From: Metarhizium brunneum
Taxonomy: Eukaryota > Ascomycota > Sordariomycetes > Hypocreales > Clavicipitaceae
NCBI RefSeq assembly: GCF_013426205.1
Contig: NC_089423.1
Coordinates: 1,178,001 to 1,242,000, forward strand
Direction of reading: 5' to 3'
DNA: 64,000 bases
Shown here: in pieces, positions 23,495-33,985 of the stretch
How the letters are laid out: every line of letters starts with the position of its first letter
Position numbering within the stretch: position 1 is the stretch's first letter
The notes under the pieces: model-generated
Database searches by the model: none
The model's input: only the letters and a program-made list of their open reading frames with translations
What the model was told of the DNA's origin: nothing
Program-made: the position numbers and the translations under genes

Positions 23495-25894
23495 ATGGCA
23501 GAGCCGTCGCACAATCCATATGCTCGATCCCCCAACCCATCCACAAGGTCATATGACTCCTCTTCAGTTTCCTCCGCTACTTCACCGAGACCGCCGTCAA
23601 GGTATTTGGGGGGTCTCCTTGGTGCCAGCTCGAGGCCCAACAACGCAGCTTCAAGCCCGCAACCACTTGGCATGACTCCTCTCCCGCCGGTCAACCAGGG
23701 CTTCCCTTACGGCCCGGTCATGAGTCGGGAGTCCCTCCCATCTGCAGAAGCTGTTATGGCTGGGCAAGGTCCAAACCATGGACACCTGCCTGGAACACCT
23801 GGTGGCCAAGCCCAGAAGAGGGCGTATCGACAGCGAAGAAAGGACCCCAGCTGCGATGCATGCCGTGAAAGAAAGGTCAAATGCGATGCAACAGAGACCA
23901 CCAGTTGCTCTGAATGCTCCAGCCGAAACGTCAAGTGTCAATTCACCAAGGAGACCAATAGGAGAATGTCTTCTATCAAGCAGGTGCAGGATTTGGAAAA
24001 GCAAATCGAGAAAATTAAGCGCGAGAATTCCACCCTACGCCGACTCCTGCAAGAGCGAGAAGGTCACATGGACATTGATTTAGACGCGCTACCATCCATT
24101 GCATCTGCACCGAAACTACGCAAGCGACTCCCACCAAATCCCGAGCTGACGAGAGCTAGGCTTCATGTGCGAAACTTCTCCAAGGGCATATGGCAGCCAC
24201 CCTCACAGCACCGTATATATGCTACATCGGTTCTTGAATGCCCTGCGCCAGAGTTGCCTCCAAAGACCGTCACAGACCGCCTATTGCACTCGTTCTGCAA
24301 CTCGGCTCATACCATGTTTCCCATCATTCACATGCCGAGCTTTCAATCCGCGGTGGACGACTTATATAGAGTCCATCCTCCACGCGCCACGTCTGCATGG
24401 ATCAGCATGTTCTTTGCTGTTCTTGCCACGGGCAGCTTGTTTAGCCCGGAAGCTCCGACGACGGCTACATTTTATCGGCCAGCCGAGTTTCTGGAATCTG
24501 CTCGCAAGGCAATGGACCCATGGAATAATACCCATGTCCTGGATAATGCGAGAGCTCTCGTGCTTATCACCATTTGCCTCAATGAGATGAATCTGAAGTC
24601 TGCTGCTTGGAACTGGCTCGGAAATGCTGTACGCGTTGGACAGGACTTGGGGCTTTATTCTGAATGTGGCTCTTGGTCAGCCATCGACACAGAGATGCGG
24701 CGCAGAACATGGTGGGCCACCTACATCTTGGATAGAACCATGGCGACCGAGATGGGACACCCGTTTCTCATTGACGATGCTGACTGCGATGTGTCGTTAC
24801 CGGTAGCCGTGGACGATCAGTACCTCCGCGAAGGCGGTACGCGTATACCCAATGGAGCGGAGCCCTTGACGCATTCGCTACTGGCGGTGATTCATGTAGT
24901 GCGGTCATATACAGCGTTGGTAAAGGCGTTGGATCAGCCATTTCTCTCTGCGACTCAGCTGACCACGTTCGACAACCACTTCAACAAGTGTCTCAGCACA
25001 TTTCCTCCCGCTTGTGAGCCCGGCAGCACTGTGCCCTTGGCACCTCACTTTCTGGCTCCCCTTGCTTATCTCTTCCATGCCAGACTGCTGCTTCACAGGC
25101 ACAACTTGTCGCCAAGCTGTTCACCGGAAACCCGCCTCGCCGCCGTAGAGAATTGCACCCATGTCGCCTTGGAAACTGCATCTCTGATTGAGCGAACCAA
25201 GTCCCCGGCGGATGGAGCAACAGCACTTCTTACTGTGCACATCTTCCGCTCAGCGTTGTTTTTGTTGCTAACCAACTATCTTGATCAAGCCATTATTTGT
25301 ATCAGAGCTCTGGCTGCTATCGATGCTCGCCGTGACGTCTCGATGTCGTGTGGTCGATTTTTAGCCTTTTTCATTACGACTTTGGGTGTGAAGCGTACCG
25401 ACTACGCATCCTACGTATCCCGTCGGTCATCTATTGATCAGACAGAACTCACTTTGTCTCTCGCCCGTGATGAGGAGTTGCTAGTTTATGTTTCCACGGA
25501 TATTCAAGCTTCTCCGAACCGGTCCTGGCTTTGGTCGTTCCAGGACTTCGATACGGCTTCCCCGAAGACAGGAATGGGTTCTCAAAGCCATCCCGGCACA
25601 AGCGAGAAAGTCCTTTTCAGCTCTGAACAAAGAACTGGACTGAACGAAGAAGAGCGCAGAGATTGGGTTGGATGGACCAGACTGGAATCAATGGCTCGCG
25701 GCATAGGATCGGTAAACGTGCCATACCCGCCTCCCTTACCGCCCCCGCAGGTGAAGAGCGAATCGCCCATCGCAAACGTCGAGCTTCCAAGACTTTCCGA
25801 GACATCCCGATACTCTGTTGGTCATCGAGGCGATGCTAACCCCCCTGGTCCAAAGCGAGGCGCCGAACGCATTAGCATCGCGAACATTATTTGA
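23495..25894 (+). CDS. Zn2Cys6 transcription factor with fungal-specific regulatory domain
   Basis: A single exon encodes 799 residues. The frame is open upstream through the poly-T leader, but ATG 23495 is the first methionine followed by protein-like sequence. A Ser/Pro-rich N-terminus leads to a zinc cluster at about 120-148 (SCDACRERKVKCD, then CSECSSRNVKC), followed by a short coiled-coil linker (about 160-190) that normally sets dimer spacing. The middle region (about 270-560) matches the fungal_trans fold, with a W-W-x-x-Y-x-L-D-R segment (RTWWATYILDR) and an LGLYSE segment. The protein ends with a Pro-rich stretch. It should be a nuclear DNA-binding regulator. I do not recognise an ortholog with a known pathway. 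Confidence 0.87.
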   Translation: MAEPSHNPYARSPNPSTRSYDSSSVSSATSPRPPSRYLGGLLGASSRPNNAASSPQPLGMTPLPPVNQGFPYGPVMSRESLPSAEAVMAGQGPNHGHLPGTPGGQAQKRAYRQRRKDPSCDACRERKVKCDATETTSCSECSSRNVKCQFTKETNRRMSSIKQVQDLEKQIEKIKRENSTLRRLLQEREGHMDIDLDALPSIASAPKLRKRLPPNPELTRARLHVRNFSKGIWQPPSQHRIYATSVLECPAPELPPKTVTDRLLHSFCNSAHTMFPIIHMPSFQSAVDDLYRVHPPRATSAWISMFFAVLATGSLFSPEAPTTATFYRPAEFLESARKAMDPWNNTHVLDNARALVLITICLNEMNLKSAAWNWLGNAVRVGQDLGLYSECGSWSAIDTEMRRRTWWATYILDRTMATEMGHPFLIDDADCDVSLPVAVDDQYLREGGTRIPNGAEPLTHSLLAVIHVVRSYTALVKALDQPFLSATQLTTFDNHFNKCLSTFPPACEPGSTVPLAPHFLAPLAYLFHARLLLHRHNLSPSCSPETRLAAVENCTHVALETASLIERTKSPADGATALLTVHIFRSALFLLLTNYLDQAIICIRALAAIDARRDVSMSCGRFLAFFITTLGVKRTDYASYVSRRSSIDQTELTLSLARDEELLVYVSTDIQASPNRSWLWSFQDFDTASPKTGMGSQSHPGTSEKVLFSSEQRTGLNEEERRDWVGWTRLESMARGIGSVNVPYPPPLPPPQVKSESPIANVELPRLSETSRYSVGHRGDANPPGPKRGAERISIANII

Positions 25895-26587
25895 TTTTGG
25901 CGCAGAGTGTTTTATCTTGCACTGCATAGCACAGAAGGAGAGGCATTAGCCCAGCATCTTGTGTTGTTTTCATCAGGAGGCGCCGAGGGAATTATAACCA
26001 TTGTTACACGTTGTCCCCCCTTTTTTTTTTCTTGTCGCATTCTTTATTCCTTTGGATGCGTGTCATAGCTGGCAGTGTCATTTTGGTCGGCATTTTTCAA
26101 AGAGCTTGGAGATACCACGGAACTTATATGTGCGGTTGTCTTGTTTATGAAATGATTGCTCTCAACACTTTTGTGCTAATTGCCCTCCGTTTTCGTACAG
26201 TGGGAGGCGGAAAGTATTTCACCAGGTCATGTGCCTGGCTACCGCGCTTTATACTATAATATATTATAGTATGTTAGTGTATACTTCTTGGTGGGCAAAT
26301 ATATTCTGCCACAGACTGTATCCCAAATTTTCTTGTGTTTGGTTACTCTCTCCAATCTGGTTTTAGTAATTTGAGCAGACCACGCACACGACAGTTGCCC
26401 TTATTTTACGATACGATATGTCAAATGCTTAGGTTCTGGCTGTCGCTACCGCTGGATGTATATATTTTGTGGGCAAAGTCTATATGAGCTATACATGTAT
26501 ATGCCGTCTGATGAATCGATATGATGTTATAAACCCCATGAACAGACGCGAGCCCTCTTTTGAAGCAACCTGACCGTGTGGAGTTCA
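25895..26587. other. Convergent 3' intergenic region
   Basis: This 690 bp between two converging genes is AT-rich and non-coding. It contains a perfect 22 bp palindrome at 26251-26272 and T-rich stretches suited to 3'-end formation. Confidence 0.55.
26251..26272. repeat. Perfect AT-rich palindrome between converging genes
   Basis: Ten bases (26251-26260) are followed by AT and then by their exact reverse complement (26263-26272). It lies between the stop codons of converging genes. A role in 3'-end processing or simple AT-rich chance are both possible. Confidence 0.5.
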
Positions 26588-29500
26588 TTATGCTGCCGCT
26601 TTATCCACCTGCCATGAACATATTTCACTTTCAAAACGTAGTTGGCCAAACCTGTCCCTCAATGTCTTTGCCAGCCTTCCTCTGTCATTTAGGTATTCGG
26701 CCAATTCCATAGACTTGGCGGCCCAGACTCTACAGGATGTCTCTTCCGAGAGAGCATAGTAATCAATCGCATGGTTGAACGTAATGGCGGCTATCCACTC
26801 CAGGTCCGCCCGAGGTAACAAAGTGCCCGCGTCGCGGCTTTCGTGAGCGACTTTCATTATTTGACCGATGATTTGGAGTGCCGCAGTATCGTTAACAGAG
26901 ACGGTAGTTTGGAGGATGATGCGCAGATATCTACATAGTTTTGCGGCGTCAAATTGTTCTAGTCTGTGGATTTCGTTGCTGATTGTTTTGAGCGTTGTGG
27001 TAAGGACTGAGGGGTGTTAAATCCTTTCTAGCTAGATGTTCGAAAACTGGGATGAGACGAGTCAGATAGGAAATTTCCACTGTACCTTGGGCTGGAATTG
27101 GGTACTGCAACAGAATATCACCTAGGCACTTAAAGGTTTGTAAATCTTTATACAGTTTCGCATTGCCTATGATTGTTTGAAGATCTTCGAATTGACCAAG
27201 CGAGATTGCTGCTTCAAAGTCATAGACTAAGAGGGTGGTCATTTTGCTAGCTAGGTCTTGGTGAAGGTTGATATCTGTTATTGTGGAACTGTGAAAGATG
27301 TTCTTGTACTCTGTTGTATGGCGTCGAATTTCTGCGTAGCAAAGGTGCATTTTTGGTAGATCCTTACAACGCTGCGCTTGTTTTAATAGACATACCGAGA
27401 TGAGAAAATGGCATCTCAATAGGGTTGAAGCCAGTTCGTTGGCTTGGCGGGCTGAGATTGTGGGCTGGTAGCATGATGCAAAGGATATGCAAGAGCTGGA
27501 AAGCCTGATGATGTTGTCTTCTTGCCATTCGTGGCATTTTAGAATGGCTATATTATATGCGTTTTTGCGAAACCAGTTTAATTCAGATATTGGAAATGAC
27601 TTAATCGCTTCTTGCCTGGGCTTTGCGTATTTTGCAGCTAGAGAATTAGCTAATAAATCCACGAATTAAAGGTGGCGAAATACCTATTTCGAAGATGTAG
27701 CATATATCTTCCACAAATTGTGATCTATTAGAATATCCGCCGAGCTCATGATGATTCATGTCAGGCGTCTCCATCATCCTTAAAGCGGAGCGCAACAAAA
27801 GAGGCACATTGATAGATGGAGGAAAACCTTCGCTCAGTTGTTCGAAAATTGCTTTAAGTGCTTCTAGAGCACACATTTTGTCTCCGGCATTTTGGGCCTC
27901 ACTAAAGCAAGCATACAATAAGTCTTGAGTTTGGTTAGCATCGTTTTCAGCGGCCATTGCCTTCAAGCTGTTGCAGCCTAGCTCGTGATCCTAGCTGAGC
28001 AGAGACACTTTGAACATGGCGAAATGCATCAATACTGTATCGCCCTGACAAATTGGAAGCAAACCATTGAGTGACTCATACACTTCTTGGACATTGTTTC
28101 GTTTTATTCCGCAGATAATCAGCCTTCTGACAAACCGTCCAAGACCAGATGTATCGTTCATGCGAAATAAAGGTGAAAGAGCTAAATGGCACCAGAACTC
28201 GACCTCTTCATATCGCCTTGCTGAAAAAAGTGGTTCCGTACCCTTCCAAATAAGCTGAATATATTAACACTGGTAATCAATGTCTCGCCGGGGCAACATA
28301 CCGCATGGCATGCTTCCACTTCCACCCATGACAGGTGTTTCCGGATAGACTGATGAACCTTTTCGACAACATCACCTAGTTTTCGGTGTTCCTCATGACT
28401 ATATATCATGTTGAATGTTGTCCATATCCGCAGAAAGACAACTTTGCCGAGCCAAATCGCATTCTCGCCTGGGAGTGCGCGTCGGAAAAGTAACTCGTCG
28501 AGAAGTTCCGATGGGGAACATTTATCTCCAAGTCGTACAAGATGAGCCAGCGCTAGGTAAAATGTGTTTTCTGAAAGCCCTGGCGATAGAATCATTCGCC
28601 GTATGATGCTGGTATGGGCTTCTTCGGAAAAGCCACACTCGTCAGTAACGTGTAATATCACCAACTGCCAATGCAGCAGGACTGGATAGTCCCCAATTCG
28701 TGACAAAACAGTATCCAAAATGCTTCTAGCCTCCCCTATGCTCTCTTGAAGATTGCCTTTTGTGATAACTTGCATTATTTCATTGCATATGGCGAGATGT
28801 AGATGCTTCGCCTTTGGAGACAAAATGCCGGTTTTGGAGCTGAGGAGATGGTGTCCTCTTCTGAGCCAATTAAGCCCCGATTCAAGGTTTTGTTTGGAAA
28901 GTAGGTCTGTGCCAACATTTTGGAGAACATTGGCTAAGTTTTCGACTGACCTGTCATCGAGGTCTCGCCGAATCGGGTCGATTTTGCTGAACATGTGCTC
29001 GGCCACATCCAACCGGTCCTCTTTCCACGACTAGACTGTTAGCTACTCAACGGATGCCCTAAGTCTCAAATACATACTAACAATATTCTCAGAGAATAAT
29101 ATGCAACCTGAAGTCGGGTCGTTTGTGGATTACGGCAATCCCGCGTGTTTGGCGTAGACTCAAGAATATTTACGTAGGTAGCGCCTCTCTGCATAGCGAG
29201 TCTCGCAACACCAAGCTCAGAATCATTCATACTGGCAGCTGTGACTGGTAATACGAGTTCCAGCAAGTACTCTGCTTCGAAGACACTATTTCCACCTGTC
29301 GTCACTCCCAGTCTGCTTAGATGGAAGAGCAGAAAGGCCAGGAGCCAGGAGTGTAGAACAAGTCTCTGCATGTTGCTTGCCGAGGTCTCCTTTTTCATAT
29401 CCCGCCTTCGTCTCACGCACAACTTCCAAAGGACCCGACTGTGGGCTTCAAGTTTTTTCAAAGTGCCTGAACTGATGATGGTGGGTGTTGAAATACAGAA

Positions 29501-29710
29501 AGTAGCCGTGTGCAGGCCCATCTCCACATGGCCAAGAAGAATATCATGATCGGATATATGGCTTGCTAGCACAGTCTGAAGCGTCGTCGAAAGTTCTGCA
29601 TACGATAAGACGGTCAGTCAAGTTCCATAGTCAGTCGAGGTCGCCCTTGTGCGTGGGCATGTACCTATCAAGTTTTCAATCTTCCTTTCGTTAGAATGAG
29701 AAGACTCCAT
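26588..29710 (-). CDS. SPO22: SPO22/ZIP4-like meiotic TPR protein, interrupted by an in-frame TAG
   Basis: Six exons (29665-29710, 29078-29595, 28302-29030, 27684-28254, 27086-27637, 26588-27006) give 945 codons, joined by 46-79 bp GT-AG introns that all keep frame. Spo22/Zip4 is a scaffold of TPR-like repeats acting in synaptonemal complex assembly and crossover formation in meiosis. Family features include SWKEDRLDVAEHMFSK with LENVLQNVGTDLLSKQN-like repeats, LIWKGTEPLFSARRYEEVEFW, and DLLYACFSEAQNAGDK; each resembles a helical TPR pair. In exon 4 an in-frame TAG at 27991-27993 (codon 519) interrupts this conserved region. No plausible intron removes it without deleting conserved residues. 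The frame continues in family-like sequence on both sides, so the gene is either a recent pseudogene or has one base wrong. Family identity is fairly sure; function is not. Confidence 0.68.
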
Positions 29711-30212
29711 GGTATAATGTAATCATGCAAGGCTTTTTCCCTACTCGCTTAAACTTGTGGACGCAGTGTTGTAATGGCCGGTGAAATCGTTGCATTCTAC
29801 CATGGGCGTGCAGAATGTCGCTTCCTGGAGTGATACGACATGTTAGCGAGGTGTGGTCTGGTCGCTCCTTCCCAAACTGAATGAAGCCAAGAGGGCCAGT
29901 TGGCCCCATCAGCCCCAACTGTCCACGAGTCCAGAATCCATATGTCGCGTCCCAGCTTCGAAGAACACCAAGAACTGTTTCCTGTAGGGTGCTTTTCTAG
30001 AAATATATTGCAACGCGGGTGTTTATTCAATACTTGGCTGTAGAGCCACCTGTGCTAAGCCAACGCCTCGATAGCCGACATACAGAACCAATAGCCCACT
30101 GGATACCTGGTCCGGTTAAAACACAACACGACGAGTGATCCGAAACCTTGCGCCATCCAAACAGAGTCTCCCCCAAAGTCTCACCTTGCACTAGTGTGGC
30201 GACGCCTACAAA
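29711..30212. other. Intergenic region between two minus-strand genes
   Basis: This 500 bp holds the promoter of the SPO22-like gene and the 3' flank of the AcuM-like gene. The ORFs seen are short and unconserved. Confidence 0.55.
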
Positions 30213-32576
30213 TTAATTCGGTGGGGGGTCGTGAGGCAAGAAGTTGCCCACGATCAAGGCGGGCCTACTCACACTGTTAGGACACAAAGGCCAACATATT
30301 GCCTTGAAGTGATGTGTAGTACTCACAGTTTATGGTCATCACGACGAATCGTGAACGAGAAGCAACACTTCACGACGGGGTGATCTGACGCATCGCTAGG
30401 GTTCTTTAATGAACAGGCCGTCAATAACGTATCATGGGCAGGGTCGAAAGCAATTGTGCCAAACTCTTCCCAATATCTAACCATAGAATCTTCAGTCAGA
30501 ATTTCATGCAAAGCAATTTTGCCCTAGTTTTAAAACGGTCAGTTTGCGTACAGCCCATGGAACAAAGGCAAAGTGTACTCACATCTCGTAGTTGATCTAC
30601 GGGAACATTTATGAGCTCGGCCATCTCCTTATTGCCCCTGAAAATCTCTCCTGTTCTCCTCCAACAGCAGGCAGGAACAGCCATGGACGCGAATACACGA
30701 TCATAGTCCATCAATTGTTTCTCGAACCACATCTCCACGATAATGAGTTGCATGTCCGTCAGTCCCTGAGCCTTCTCTCTGAACTTCGGTCGGAATTGGT
30801 TGATGGTTCGCAGGATTTTCTGTTTCGAAGACGGTGCTATATGACCATCCAAGTATTTACCCAAACGAGCATACCCATTGATATAGTTGAACGGTTTCAG
30901 TAACCCCGCATCGATCTTGGCGCGGAGAACACGGGCCATGCGGTCTTCAGCGGTGTCGTTTCCGGATGGATCGGCAGCCTGGAGATAATATTCCCGTGTC
31001 TTGTCGGCAGTCGAACTGGCCGACCTTCTGCCTCCTTTGCCCTCACTTGGTGGCGGTGGCATTAAGTTGCCTCGGAGGTTGGTGGACGGTGCTGACCCGC
31101 CTGTCGATAGGCCAGCACCGCTTCCGAAGCCTGACAGCATGTCAGATTGTCCTAATCGCCCAAGGGCCGTAAGTTGCCTAGTCTCGTCTCCAGTCAGATT
31201 ATTATCATCTAACAAGCCGTTGTGGAGAAAGTCGTTGAGCAAGTTGAATTCATGTGTAACATGGGGAGCGATCATGTAGTTTGGGTTGTAGGAGTTCATA
31301 TCATTGAAATTCTGTGCTGTGAGCCAAGCATCCGAGATTCCGGAAACTATGTAATAGTTAGCACGACGCCCCATGATTTCTAATCGTAAGACAAACAAAC
31401 GTCTTGGAGAATGAATGAAAAGCTAATGGTTGTCGAAGGTAAAAGAGGGGAGCCCTCGGGCGATCGAGGACGACTTGGGATACACTGGGCATCAACTCAC
31501 ATTGATTCGCATTGCCTGTGCCGCTGTTGTTTAGGCCATTTCCTTGTAAGCCTGAGCCGGCATTCGGTGTTACCAACGGCATTGCATTTCCTTGACCGAG
31601 AACACCACCAGCGCTGAATCCTGATGCAGAGCGCTGCCGCATGCCGTCGAATGTCGGTGGGCCCATGTTGCTTGATATCGAACTACGACCCACGTCTGAT
31701 GGTGCTTGTGACTGGGTGTCAGACTCCTCTACGGGAGCTGAAGTCTTGCCATTTTTCGTCTTCTTCGCGTCCGCATCACGGGGCTCGTCATGGCAAAGGT
31801 GGCCAATGTTACGCTTGATACACCTTGTACATGGTCTCTCCTGTACACAACGTTAGTGGCGTCGCAGGCCTATGAAGATAAGGGGCTGCGGTTGGGGGCA
31901 ACGGCTTGTTGCCTCCATCTGAGTTGCAATTGTATGGCGTGCTCAAGTTTCCGGCGCGCCCATGGGGCTCATGTATACGTACAAGGTCGCAGGTCATGTG
32001 CTACAGGAAGAGCAAGTTAGCCCAAACGTTCGTTCGATAATGAGACAGACAGGACGGTCACAGCGGCAAGTTTCACTTTATCCCAACCCAACGATTCGGG
32101 GATCAGAGGAGAGGGAGCCGCTCGGCACGTAGCCAAAAACAAGAGGAAGTTGGTGTACTTGATGTCCGCCTGTCAAGAATTACACGCGTGAGGGGGGCTT
32201 ACAGATCTCCGGCAATATACACATGCTGTTGACAGTATTTGGGTTAGCGAACTTGATTCAGGCCTCAATACTTGGCGCGAGGGTTCGGATACATGCGCAA
32301 GATCAGAGCGATGCTAGCTAATGTTGAGCAACTGATAGGGAACTTCCACTGAAGACGGCCACCGCTCTATTTCTTCGGGTGGGCGAGTTCCAACTATTGC
32401 GCCATCAGGAGAGGAAGTTGTTGGCTATGCGTACCATGGTTCACCTTGCGGCGTTTCTTAGGGCTCTTGGAATTGGTCGTGGTCGTTCCCTGATCTTTGT
32501 CACGATCCTTTGCATCGGACTTGTCTGCTTTGTCCGCCTTTGCGCGCTCAGCGGTCTTGGTTTCTTTGTCCATCAT
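30213..32576 (-). CDS. acuM: Zn2Cys6-PAS transcription factor, AcuM/Rds2/Cwt1 type
   Basis: Seven exons (32435-32576, 32203-32225, 31983-32000, 31501-31840, 30583-31346, 30327-30523, 30213-30264) encode 511 residues. The zinc cluster (Cys 49, 52, 59, 65, 68, 77) reads KRRKVNHACVYCRRSHMTCD, then ERPCTRCIKRNIGHLC, and is assembled from four exons, two of them microexons of 23 and 18 nt. A Ser/Gly/Asn-rich linker, a conserved block (SDAWLTAQNFNDM, HEFNLLNDFL) and a C-terminal PAS-like domain (DRVFASMAVPACCWRRTGEI, later CCFSFTIRRDDHKLPALIV) follow. In relatives AcuM pairs with AcuK to activate gluconeogenic genes; Cwt1 affects the cell wall. Subfamily assignment rests on remembered motifs. ATG 32576 is chosen because an in-frame TAA lies about 80 bp upstream. 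Confidence 0.82.
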
Positions 32577-33985
32577 GGCGGCGAGGTTCCGAATGCTCTC
32601 TGGTGGTTTCTCCCATTGGTTCTTGACGTTACGCAGAGCAGCGGGCGGGACGTCTCGTTACTTGCTCCCGGGAGGTTGCAGCCTCGTCCTGTATGTTTTG
32701 CCTTGGTCGCTCTACGATTTCGCCGAGGGGCAATACGGCATATTGGGCTGTCGTGGTCGGGATGTGTAGCTGGCAATGGTGCAACGAAGCAACGACGCAA
32801 AGCGATATCTGGTTCGCCAATTCGGCGGGACCAAGTCGACCTTTTCTAGCGGGGGTTGGGCAGACTATCCAGAAAGCGTTGTCATGGCCTCGCGGCGGCT
32901 GTACTTCAGCGCCATGTACGCCCCCGGGTATCGTGAGAGAAGACGGAGTTGGAATCGCAATCTGGCGAAGGGACGCGACAAGCGCAAGTAAAGATCAAAG
33001 GGCACGGCGACGACGGGGGGACGCTAGAGATGATGAGCACGAGGGCAAATCGGCGAATGCGGTCAGTGAACCAACCCCAGAAACAGCTGCTTGGTTATCA
33101 ATTGACGGCCACTTTGGGGACTGGGACCTTGAAGCACACCACAGCTTGACCGGCCAGTGGGGACCGAGACTGCAAAATGCGACTGCGGCTTGGTCTTGAC
33201 ACCAGACCAGTGGAGACCGCAAGTCAGCGGGGCTGAAAAGAGAAGCACATTGATGGGCGGGCAGAGTTTGAGGCAAGGATGGATTCTGGATTCTGGATAT
33301 GCAATCGATTCGCTCAGCGCCGCCTTCTTCGCCACAGGGTGCTGGAGATTTGCTTCTCAGCCAAACGAGAGGAGAGAATACGGAGTAGTTACTACGAGGC
33401 AAATTTGTGCAACTCTCCTCAATCTCCAAAAAATTCTGCCCTTTCCCTTGTCTCACATGATGATGGCCAGTGCCGCCATGTGAAATGCGCCTCCAGAGAC
33501 GCATGAGACGGTGCCAATGATCGTCAGCAGGAGCGAGCTGCTGTAGAAATGCCCAATGACTGATTGGGCGGCGCGCCTTACGCCCGGCTCGTTGGCCACA
33601 GCGCTTGGCAGACGACAGACGAAAGTTGATGGCGCCCGCTTCTCCTATAATTCCGGCTTCACACGGGCACAGCCTCGGGAGATTACGGCCTCGGCTGCCC
33701 ACACACATCCCGTACTTGCTCAACACCACGGGTTGCGGGCAATGTATGACATGCTTTTTTCACGTTGACAATGGCCATCGGGGCACACGCCACTGCGTTC
33801 AGGGAGAAATCACATGCGCTTGTACGGAATATGTTTCAAAAGACTTCCCTCCCGTTTCCGTTCTGGTAGGATGCCATCGTTGGGGTGAGCTCGGCTATGA
33901 TGTACATTGGCTTACATTTCTGTATCCATAGAATCAATCATACATACGCTACATGAGGTCGTACTCCCCCCCAAAGACTTCTATT
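32577..33985. other. Intergenic region between AcuM-like gene and xanthine dehydrogenase
   Basis: This 1.4 kb holds the AcuM-like promoter and the xanthine dehydrogenase 3' flank. Several frames are open (for example 32995-33729 minus) but show no domain and no coding-like composition. One TACGGAGTA copy lies at 33379. Confidence 0.55.

Noticed and set aside
27991..28044. Possible short intron hiding the TAG of the SPO22-like gene
   Set aside because: Candidates end at CTAG 27991 but would be only 18 or 45 nt, lack a branch site, and the longer one removes family-conserved residues.
32995..33729. 244-codon minus-strand open frame between the AcuM-like gene and xanthine dehydrogenase
   Set aside because: No domain, no protein-like composition, and it lies in the promoter region of the regulator.
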